From assembly GCF_033958435.1 (NCBI RefSeq), contig NC_134161.1:17050001-17114000 (forward strand): 64,000 bases of DNA, written 5' to 3'. The notes under the pieces were generated by a model. It made no database searches. It was given only the letters and a program-made list of their open reading frames with translations, and had not been told where the DNA came from. The position numbers were made by a program, and so were the translations under genes. Positions 54,885 to 64,000 of this stretch are shown here, piece by piece (position 1 is the first letter of the stretch; each line of letters opens with the position of its first letter). Source of the stretch: Carettochelys insculpta (lineage: Eukaryota; Chordata; Testudines; Carettochelyidae).

Positions 54885-54966
54885 CCCCCTAGCCTGGTGT
54901 CATCTGCAAATTTGCTGAGTGTGCAATCCATCCCCTCATCCAGGTCAATGATAAAGATGATAGCTG
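54885..54966 (-). mobile_element. CR1 reverse-transcriptase fragment between two arrays
   Basis: On the minus strand the codons read a CR1 RT segment: DLDEGMDC then TLSKFADDT, where FADD is the catalytic motif of CR1 reverse transcriptase. Only about 80 bp survive between the end of the 54-bp array and the start of the 46-bp array. The first array unit starts inside its end (gatagctggtgagtgagg versus the unit's gatagttaggtgagtgagg). Confidence 0.85.
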
Positions 54967-57900
54967 GTGAGTGAGGGGCCAGGTGAGCGCAGGAGGGGCA
55001 GGTGATAGTTAGGGTGATAGGTGAGTGAGGGGGCCAGGTGAGCGCGGCAGGGGTAGGTGATAGTTAGGTGAGTGAGGGGCCAGGTGAGCGCAGGAGGGGC
55101 AGGTGATAGTTAGGTGAGTGAGGGGCCAGGTGAGCGCAGGAGGGGCAGGTGATAGTTAGGTGAGTGAGGGGCCAGGTGAGCGCAGGAGGGGCAGGTGATA
55201 GTTAGGGTGATAGGTGAGTGAGGGGCCAGGTGAGCGCAGGAGGGGCAGGTGATAGTTAGGTGAGTGAGGGGCCAGGTGAGCGCAGGAGGGGCAGGTGATA
55301 GTTAGGGTGATAGGTGAGTGAGGGGCCAGGTGAGCGCAGGAGGGGCAGGTGATAGTTAGGTGAGTGAGGGGCCAGGTGAGCGCAGGAGGGGCAGGTGATA
55401 GTTAGGGTGATAGGTGAGTGAGGGGCCAGGTGAGCGCAGGAGGGGCAGGTGATAGTTAGGTGAGTGAGGGGCCAGGTGAGCGCAGGAGGGGCAGGTGATA
55501 GTTAGGGTGATAGGTGAGTGAGGGGCCAGGTGAGCGCAGGAGGGGCAGGTGATAGTTAGGGTGATAGGTGAGTGAGGGGCCAGGTGAGCGCAGGAGGGGC
55601 AGGTGATAGTTAGGTGAGTGAGGGGCCAGGTGAGCGCAGGAGGGGCAGGTGATAGTTAGGGTGATAGGTGAGTGAGGGGCCAGGTGAGCGCAGGAGGGGC
55701 AGGTGATAGTTAGGTGAGTGAGGGGCCAGGTGAGCGCAGGAGGGGCAGGTGATAGTTAGGGTGATAGGTGAGTGAGGGGCCAGGTGAGCGCAGGAGGGGC
55801 AGGTGATAGTTAGGTGAGTGAGGGGCCAGGTGAGCGCAGGAGGGGCAGGTGATAGTTAGGTCAGTGAGGGGCCAGGTGAGCGCGGCAGGGGTAGGTGATA
55901 GTTAGGTGAGTGAGGGGCCAGGTGAGCGCAGGAGGGGTGGGTGATAGTTAGGTGAGTGAGGGGCCAGGTGAGCGCAGGAGGGGCGGGTGATAGTTAGGTG
56001 AGTGAGGGGCCAGGTGAGCGCAGGAGGGGCGGGTGATAGTTAGGTGAGTGAGGGGCCAGGTGAGCGCAGGAGGGGTGGGTGATAGTTAGGTGACTGAGGG
56101 GCCAGGTGAGCGCAGGAGGGGCAGGTGATAGTTAGGTGAGTGAGGGGCCAGGTGAGCGCGGCAGGGGTAGGTGATAGTTAGGTGAGTGAGGGGCCAGGTG
56201 AGCGCAGGAGGGGCGGGTGATAGTTAGGTGAGTGAGGGGCCAGGTGAGCGCAGGAGGGGCAGGTGATAGTTAGGTGAGTGAGGGGCCAGGTGAGCGCAGG
56301 AGGGGCAGGTGATAGTTAGGTGAGTGAGGGGCCAGGTGAGCGCAGGAGGGGCAGGTGATAGTTAGGTGAGTGAGGGGCCAGGTGAGCGCAGGAGGGGCAG
56401 GTGATAGTTAGGGTGATAGGTGAGTGAGGGGCCAGGTGAGCGCGGCAGGGGTAGGTGATAGTTAGGTGAGTGAGGGGCCAGGTGAGCGCAGGAGGGGCAG
56501 GTGATAGTTAGGTGAGTGAGGGGCCAGGTGAGCGCGGCAGGGGTAGGTGATAGTTAGGTGAGTGAGGGGCCAGGTGAGCGCAGGAGGGGCAGGTGATAGT
56601 TAGGTGAGTGAGGGGCCAGCGGAGCGCAGGAGGGGTAGGTGATAGTTAGGTGAGTGAGGGGCCAGGTGAGCGCGGCAGGGGTAGGTGATAGTTAGGTGAT
56701 TGAGGGGCCAGGTGAGCGCAGGAGGGGCAGGTGATAGTTAGGTGAGTGAGGGGCCAGGTGAGCGCGGCAGGGGTAGGTGATAGTTAGGTGAGTGAGGGGC
56801 CAGGTTAGCGCAGGAGGGGCAGGTGATAGTTAGGTGAGTGAGGGGCCAGGTGAGCGCAGGAGGGGCAGGTGATAGTTAGGTGAGTGAGGGGCCAGGTGAG
56901 CGCGGCAGGGGTAGGTGATAGTTAGGTGAGTGAGGGGGCCAGGTGAGCGCGGCAGGGGTAGGTGATAGTTAGGTGAGTGAGGGGCCAGGTGAGCGCAGGA
57001 GGGGCAGGTGATAGTTAGGTGAGTGAGGGGCCAGGTGAGCGCAGGAGGGGCAGGTGATAGTTAGGTGAGTGAGGGGCCAGGTGAGCGCGGCAGGGGTAGG
57101 TGATAGTTAGGTGAGTGAGGGGCCAGGTGAGCGCGGCAGGGGTAGGTGATAGTTAGGTGAGTGAGGGGCCAGGTGAGCGCAGGAGGGGCAGGTGATAGTT
57201 AGGTGAGTGAGGGGCCAGGTGAGCGCAGGAGGGGCAGGTGATAGTTAGGTGAGTGAGGGGCCAGGTGAGCGCAGGAGGGGCAGGTGATAGTTAGGGTGAT
57301 AGGTGAGTGAGGGGCCAGGTGAGCGCAGGAGGGGCAGGTGATAGTTAGGTGAGTGAGGGGCCAGGTGAGCGCAGGAGGGGCAGGTGATAGTTAGGTGAGT
57401 GAGGGGCCAGGTGAGCGCAGGAGGGGCAGGTGATAGTTAGGTGAGTGAGGGGCCAGGTGAGCGCAGGAGGGGCAGGTGATAGGTGAGTGAGGGGGCCAGG
57501 TGAGCGCAGGAGGGGCAGGTGATAGTTAGGGTGATAGGTGAGTGAGGGGGCCAGGTGAGCGCAGGAGGGGCAGGTGATAGTTAGGTGAGTGAGGGGCCAG
57601 GTGAGCGCAGGAGGGGCAGGTGATAGTTAGGGTGATAGGTGAGTGAGGGGGCCAGGTGAGCGCAGGAGGGGCAGGTGATAGTTAGGTGAGTGAGGGGCCA
57701 GGTGAGCGCAGGAGGGGCAGGTGATAGTTAGGGTGATAGGTGAGTGAGGGGGCCAGGTGAGCGCAGGAGGGGCAGGTGATAGTTAGGTGAGTGAGGGGCC
57801 AGGTGAGCGCAGGAGGGGCAGGTGATAGTTAGGTGAGTGAGGGGCCAGGTGAGCGCAGGAGGGGCAGGTGATAGTTAGGTGAGTGAGGGGCCAGGTGAGC

Positions 57901-60900
57901 GCAGGAGGGGCAGGTGATAGTTAGGTGAGTGAGGGGCCAGGTGAGCGCAGGAGGGGCAGGTGATAGTTAGGTGAGTGAGGGGCCAGGTGAGCGCAGGAGG
58001 GGCTGGTGATAGTTAGGTGAGTGAGGGGCCAGGTGAGCGCAGGAGGGGCAGGTGATAGTTAGGTGAGTGAGGGGCCAGGTGAGTGCAGGAGGGGCAGGTG
58101 ATAGTTAGGTGAGTGAGGGGCCAGGTGAGCGCAGGAGGGGCAGGTGATAGTTAGGTGAGTGAGGGGCCAGGTGAGCGCAGGAGGGGCAGGTGATAGTTAG
58201 GTGAGTGAGGGGCCAGGTGAGCGCAGGAGGGGCAGGTGATAGTTAGGTGAGTGAGGGGCCAGGTGAGCGCAGGAGGGGTAGGTGATAGTTAGGTGAGTGA
58301 GGGGCCAGGTGAGCGCAGGAGGGGCAGGTGATAGTTAGGGTGATAGGTGAGTGAGGGCGCCAGGTGAGCGCAGGAGGGGCAGGTGATAGTTAGGTGAGTG
58401 AGGGGCCAGGTGAGCGCAGGAGGGGCAGGTGATAGTTAGGGTGATAGGTGAGTGAGGGGGCCAGGTGAGCGCAGGAGGGGCAGGTGATAGTTAGGTGAGT
58501 GAGGGGCCAGGTGAGCGCAGGAGGGGTAGGTGATAGTTAGGGTGATAGGTGAGTGAGGGGCCAGGTGAGCGCGGCAGGGGTAGGTGATAGTTAGGTGAGT
58601 GAGGGGCCAGGTGAGCGCGGCAGGGGCAGGTGATAGTTAGGTGAGTGAGGGGCCAGGTGAGCGCAGGAGGGGCAGGTGATAGTTAGGTGAGTGAGGGGCC
58701 AGGTGAGCGCAGGAGGGGCAGGTGATAGTTAGGTGAGTGAGGGGCCAGGTGAGCGCAGGAGGGGCAGGTGATAGTTAGGTGAGTGAGGGGCCAGGTGAGC
58801 GCAGGAGGGGCAGGTGATAGTTAGGTGAGTGAGGGGCCAGGTGAGCGCAGGAGGGGCAGGTGATAGTTAGGTGAGTGAGGGGCCAGGTGAGCGCGGCAGG
58901 GGTAGGTGATAGTTAGGTGAGTGAGGGGCCAGGTGAGCGCAGGAGGGGCAGGTGATAGTTAGGTGAGTGAGGGGCCAGGTGAGCGCAGGAGGGGCAGGTG
59001 ATAGTTAGGTGAGTGAGGGGCCAGGTGAGCGCAGGAGGGGCGGGTGATAGTTAGGTGAGTGAGGGGCCAGGTGAGCGCAGGAGGGGCGGGTGATAGTTAG
59101 GTGAGTGAGGGGCCAGGTGAGCGCGGCAGGGGTAGGTGATAGTTAGGTGAGTGAGGGGCCAGGTGAGCGCAGGAGGGGCAGGTGATAGTTAGGTGAGTGA
59201 GGGGCCAGGTGAGCGCAGGAGGGGCAGGTGATAGTTAGGTGAGTGAGGGGCCAGGTGAGCGCGGCAGGGGCAGGTGATAGTTAGGTGAGTGAGGGGCCAG
59301 GTGAGCGCAGGAGGGGCAGGTGATAGTTAGGTGAGTGAGGGGCCAGGTGAGCGCAGGAGGGGCAGGTGATAGTTAGGTGAGTGAGGGGCCAGGTGAGCGC
59401 AGGAGGGGCAGGTGATAGTTAGGTGAGTGAGGGGCCAGGTGAGCGCAGGAGGGGCAGGTGATAGTTAGGTGAGTGAGGGGCCAGGTGAGCGCAGGAGGGG
59501 CAGGTGATAGTTAGGGTGATAGGTGAGTGAGGGGCCAGGTGAGCGCAGGAGGGGCAGGTGATAGTTAGGGTGATAGGTGAGTGAGGGGCCAGGTGAGCGC
59601 AGGAGGGGCAGGTGATAGTTAGGTGAGTGAGGGGCCAGGTGAGCGCAGGAGGGGCAGGTGATAGTTAGGTGAGTGAGGGGCCAGGTTAGCGCAGGAGGGG
59701 CAGGTGATAGTTAGGTGAGTGAGGGGCCAGGTGAGCGCAGGAGGGGCAGGTGATAGTTAGGGTGATAGGTGAGTGAGGGGCCAGGTGAGCGCAGGAGGGG
59801 CAGGTGATAGTTAGGTGAGTGAGGGGCCAGGTGAGCGCAGGAGGGGCAGGCGATAGTTAGGTGAGTGAGGGGCCAGGTGAGCGCAGGAGGGGCAGGTGAT
59901 AGTTAGGTGAGTGAGGGGCCAGGTGAGCGCAGGAGGGGCAGGTGATAGTTAGGGTGATAGGTGAGTGAGGGGCCAGGTGAGCGCAGGAGGGGCAGGTGAT
60001 AGTTAGGGTGATAGGTGAGTGAGGGGCCAGGTGAGTGCAGGAGGGGCAGGTGATAGTTAGGTGAGTGAGGGGCCAGGTGAGCGCAGGAGGGGCAGGTGAT
60101 AGTTAGGTGAGTGAGGGGCCAGGTGAGCGCAGGAGGGGCAGGTGATAGTTAGGGTGATAGGTGAGTGAGGGGCCAGGTGAGCGCAGGAGGGGCAGGTGAT
60201 AGTTAGGTGAGTGAGGGGCCAGGTGAGCGCAGGAGGGGCAGGTGATAGTTAGGTGAGTGAGGCGCCAGGTGAGCGCAGGAGGGGCAGGTGATAGTTAGGT
60301 GAGTGAGGGGCCAGGTGAGCGCAGGAGGGGCAGGTGATAGTTAGGTGAGTGAGGGGCTAGGTGAGCGCAGGAGGGGCAGGTGATAGTTAGGTGAGTGAGG
60401 GGCCAGGTGAGCGCAGGAGGGGCAGGTGATAGTTAGGTGAGTGAGGGGCCAGGTGAGCGCAGGAGGGGCAGGTGATAGTTGGGTGAGTGAGGGGCCAGGT
60501 GAGCGCAGGAGGGGCAGGTGATAGTTAGGTGAGTGAGGGGCCAGGTGAGCGCAGGAGGGGCGGGTGATAGTTAGGTGAGTGAGGGGCCAGGTGAGCGCAG
60601 GAGGGGCAGGTGATAGTTAGGTGAGTGAGGGGCCAGGTGAGCGCAGGAGGGGCAGGTGATAGATAGGTGAGTGAGGGGCCAGGTGAGTGCAGGAGGGGCA
60701 GGTGATAGTTAGGTGAGTGAGGGGCCAGGTTAGCGCAGGAGGGGCAGGTGATAGTTAGGTGAGTGAGGGGCCAGGTGAGCGCAGGAGGGGCAGGTGATAG
60801 TTAGGGTGATAGGTGAGTGAGGGGGCCAGGTGAGCGCAGGAGGGGCAGGTGATAGTTAGGTGAGTGAGGGGCCAGGTGAGCGCAGGAGGGGCAGGTGATA

Positions 60901-61267
60901 GTTCGGTGAGTGAGGGGCCAGGTGAGCGCAGGAGGGGCAGGTGATAGTTAGGTGAGTGAGGGGCCAGGTGAGCGCAGGAGGGGCAGGTGATAGTTAGGTG
61001 AGTGAGGGGCCAGGTGAGCGCAGGAGGGGCAGGTGATAGTTAGGTGAGTGAGGGGCCAGGTGAGCGCAGGAGGGGCAGGTGATAGTTAGGTGAGTGAGGG
61101 GCCAGGTGAGCGCAGGAGGGGCAGGTGATAGTTAGGTGAGTGAGGGGCCAGGTGAGCGCAGGAGGGGCAGGTGATAGTTAGGTGAGTGAGGGGCCAGGTG
61201 AGCGCGGCAGGGGCAGGTGATAGTTAGGTGAGTGAGGGGCCAGGTGAGCGCAGGAGGGGCAGGTGAC
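54963..61267. repeat. 46/54-bp minisatellite, about 6.3 kb
   Basis: The basic unit is 46 bp, gtgagtgagg then ggccaggtga then gcgcaggagg then ggcaggtgat then agttag; a longer form carries an 8-bp ggtgatag insertion (54 bp). Length divided by unit size gives about 130 units. Variants include gcggcaggggtagg, gggccagg with an extra G, and rare substitutions (ggttagc, gcgatag, gtgagtgc). At 55201-55501 the insertion recurs every exactly 100 bp, a higher-order repeat of one long and one short unit. Every frame is closed by TGA, TAG or TAA, so no frame above 60 codons occurs here. Each unit has two CAGGTG E-boxes and two AGGTGAGY strings. The core resembles the minisatellite core of Jeffreys (GGAGG...GGGCAGGA). 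Confidence 0.98.
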
Positions 61268-63329
61268 AGTGCTCCCTTGGGCTTTGCCCCAGGCAGAGAG
61301 CAAAGCTGGACAATTCTCAGCCTGCGATGCAGATGAGTGGCCCAAGGCTCTGCCCTGCGGAGCTGTGCATCTCCCACGAGGACGCGGCTGCAGTCCCTAG
61401 CTGCGTGCGTGCTCTGTCGATTACGACCAGGCAGCACCGCCTGCAGAGCCTTGCCCCGGGAGCAGGGCCGCTTGCTAGCTGTCTGAATCAGCTGGCTGTT
61501 AACACCGCTCAGTGGCTAGCGGGACAAGCGGCCAGTCCGGCTATGTCCCTCTGGGGCTGGGCCCTCGAGGAGACCTGGCACTCGGGGTGAATTACGACTG
61601 CACTCTCATCCTGGGGCTGCCAATGGGAGCCCTTCAGAGCCTGAAAAGCTGAGGGGATATGCACAGCGGACACAAAGAGGAGGTCAAGATGCCTGTTTTG
61701 CTACGGCCAGGTTGCAACCTGCAGCATTCGTGGCCAGTGTCCCAAGGTCCCTGCGGCGGCCTGGGCCTGGGGTGTGTGTGTGCTGGAAGCCCTCCCACTG
61801 AGAACCTAATTAAAGCAGGCTGGGAACAGAGGGGAAACCCTGAGCTCTCTGGGGCTCGTTTCAGTGCAGCTTTGATTAATGAGGCCGGGGGAGTCAATGA
61901 ACAGCGAGCGTAAGCCAGGGAGTGGTGCAAGCTGGTACATCCCCCGGCTCTGGGGAGCGAGTGCAGGGTGATGGGCAGCCACAGCGACGTGGCAATCGGT
62001 CCCGCTCCTGAGATCACCTGCGCAGAGGTTTCTCTCCGATGGCATTTGCCACCCTCCTTTGTCCCTGCCCGGGCGCTGGCAGCCACTGGGTCGATGGAGG
62101 CCCCATGCCCACACTGGGGCAGAGGCTGGAGACAGAGGTGGAGGTCTGGGAGCGCCCGGTCCCTGCAGTGCCTGTAACAGAGCTGCCCCACCCTTGCTGT
62201 GGGGAATACCTGAGGCTGGGTAGATCAGAGCTGGGCCTATCACTGCAGCTCCTGCCCAGCCAATGGTGAGGGGAGAGTAACTGCGGGTGCCAAGCCATGG
62301 TGGTACCCAGTGGTGTCCGGCACAGGGCGGGGTCCTTGACCCAGCCCGTCCGGCAGTGGGCAGCAGTGGCCATAAAAATAAGGCTGTGATCTCATCTGCA
62401 GCAGGCTGGTCTCAGCCCTGCTCTGTGCAGTGAGGACCCCTGTGGGGCTGGGGCACCTCCCTCCTTCTTGCTCCTGCCCCCAGCCACAGGGGCCCTTTTA
62501 CATTGCCCAAACAGACAGGTCCTGGGTGCATGGGGGGACAGTGCTGCCACCTGGGCCTGCAGCCCTGCCCCCCCGGGCTCAGTTTGCCACCTTGTACCGC
62601 AAAATCCCCCTGCAGGCCAGCTCCTTCCCTGGGCCTCCCAGCCCTGCCCCTCCTTGTCACAAAGTGCAGCTGCCCTCGGGGCTGTGTGCTGCACGCTAGA
62701 GGTACCAGCAGGGCCCGTTGCTGCTCCCACCCAGTGCCGCTCTCGGGGTGTCACTGAGGGACCGGCCTTTGCGCAGCGGCTTCCCGGAGTGCTGACCTAC
62801 GCCAGGCCCCGGGGCTGCAAGCAGGAGGACCACAGCTCTCCAACCCCAGCTCTGAGTGCAGGGGGCCGGTGCCACAGCAAGAACTGTCAATGCCTCGCAG
62901 GCCGTATCCTCCAGCTCTGCCGCTGCCAGGGAGTCAGGGCTCCCCCTCGCGGTCTCAGCCAGCAGAGCCCAGCCCCAGCCAGCTCCCTGATCTGCTGCAT
63001 GCCCTGTGTGGGATGGGACAGACCAGCCGCAGCTGACTTCCTAAACCCTAGGGCTAGGGAGACCCCGGGGCCCTCCCAGGCAGGCCACTGGCGGGCCTCT
63101 TCTCCACAGGCACTAGTGAGCCACACCCTCTGCAGGGGCAAACCCTGGTGTGATCAGCTCTCCCCGGCTTTGGGCAGAAAGACACAGGAGGTGGCCGGGC
63201 CTGGTGCATGGTACAAGGGGCAGTAACTCTGGCGCAAGGGCCTCACTCCGCTCAGGCCTCGCACAGCCCCTTCAGCCCGGTTCAACGCTCCCCCCCGCAC
63301 CCCGGCTCTGAATGCCACCGCTGAGAGCC
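61268..63329. other. Intergenic DNA, no gene recognised
   Basis: Unique-looking GC-rich sequence downstream of the large array. Frames up to 252 codons (62468-63226) lack domains. The boundary at 61267 is sharp: the last unit is gcaggtgacagtgc and then ordinary sequence follows. Confidence 0.5.
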
Positions 63330-63790
63330 GACCGTGCGCAGGGTGAAGAAAACCTTCTGTCTGCTAGTGCTAAACCTGCCGCCCATTGATTTCCTGTGGT
63401 GTCCCCTAGGTCTTGTACTATGGAACAAGTAAACAACTTCTCCTTACTCACGTTCCCCACAGCTGTCACGATTGTACAGACTTCTCTCAGATCCCCCCTG
63501 AGTCTCCTCTTCTTTTCCAAATGGAAAAGTCCCAGTCTTATTATTCGTCTCCCCTCACGCAGAAGCTGTCCTGTTCTCCTAATTGGGTCTGTTCTCTTGC
63601 CCAGCACTAATCAATCCTTCCTGAGATGAGGCCCCCACACCAGCATGCAGCACCCAAGGCGTGGGCATACCGAGGATTTATAGAGAGGCAACAGGATATT
63701 TCTCTCTTATTAGCTACTCCTTTCCCAGTGCTTCCCAGCCTGGCAGCGAGGAGTTGGGGAAGTCAGCTGGAGTTTCTCTCACCTACTCCC
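63330..63790 (-). mobile_element. CR1/L3-type LINE relic
   Basis: The plus strand reads the complement of an old CR1/L3-type LINE: 'cagatcccccctgagtctcc', 'tgaacagtcccagtcttatt'-like, then 'aggcgtgggcataccgagga' and 'tttatagagaggcaacagga'. The minus frame at 63272-63607 keeps LREGRRIIRLGLFHLEKKRR and LRGDLREV, matching the ORF2 C-terminal region. Similarity continues to at least 63720 and perhaps to 63790. Confidence 0.8.
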
Positions 63791-64000
63791 TGCATGGGAG
63801 GTCTATCCACTGCAGCTGGGCTACTCACTGCTGCTCCACATTGCCCCCTAGTGTAGAACTGGCCACAGAAACAGAGGCGCTAATCTGGATCATCTCAGCA
63901 GGTTCCTGAAAGCAGCATGCCTGGCCCCTGGTCAGAGAGGCCACAAAGAGGGCGAAGCCTAATCACAGTTAGCTAAGCCCCAGCTAGATGTCAGCTGAGC
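63791..64000. other. Window end, no feature recognised
   Basis: Short stretch with no gene or repeat that I recognise. Confidence 0.5.

Noticed and set aside
54963..61267. CRISPR array
   Set aside because: Direct repeats follow each other without unique spacers, no cas genes exist and the DNA is vertebrate.
9044..64000. MSANTD2 or another known neighbour of ROBO3
   Set aside because: No frame in the flank matched the neighbouring genes of the mammalian locus as I remember them.

Overview
This is vertebrate nuclear DNA, most likely from a turtle (a crocodilian is the second choice). The evidence is several sauropsid-type CR1 LINE copies, MIR-like SINE pieces, a family of about 400-510 bp LTRs beginning TGTGATGG and ending CATCACA, and a SCAN-containing Ty3/gypsy element of the Gmr1-like type. 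There is no bacterial gene organisation. Nearly all open frames are chance frames in GC-rich DNA, repeat reading frames, or retroelement relics. High GC, many minisatellites and the ROBO3 locus together suggest a microchromosome; that last point is inference.

Gene content: the one host gene piece I can name is the first coding exon of ROBO3 (roundabout guidance receptor 3) on the minus strand at 8872-9043. It sits in a CpG island with tandem GC boxes and a CCAAT box upstream. The gene runs toward position 1, so 1-8871 is intron 1 and exon 2 is not in the window. Positions above about 9250 are 5' flanking DNA. A second, unidentified candidate exon lies at 36778-36977 on the minus strand.

Layout: 1-3590 is intronic with old LINE and SINE relics; 3590-5440 is a 79-bp minisatellite with a 121-bp-arm inverted repeat at its degenerate edge; 6646-7640 holds an LTR and a CR1; 7480-9340 is the CpG island, with a (AC)n(GC)n Z-DNA tract between two identical 14-bp palindromes; 9310-9720 is an LTR in the same sense as ROBO3. 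From 10506 to 12640 come a solo LTR and a LINE relic. Then 12.6-25 kb is mostly unique DNA. Positions 25411-25965 are a MIR split by a solo LTR, and 26742-27253 is another LTR. Positions 30254-34872 are a CR1 split by a 4,017-bp LTR retrotransposon with two identical 398-bp LTRs, a 5-bp target duplication, a tRNA-Leu primer site and a polypurine tract; SCAN and RNase H relics lie next to each other inside it. Positions 34.9-51 kb are mostly unique, with AT-rich islands that could be conserved enhancers, plus small repeats and LTR relics.

The right end is dominated by two adjacent minisatellites: a 54-bp array (52805-54850) and a 46/54-bp array of about 6.3 kb (54963-61267). They are separated only by a fragment of a CR1 reverse transcriptase. 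Unique DNA and a CR1/L3-type LINE close the window.
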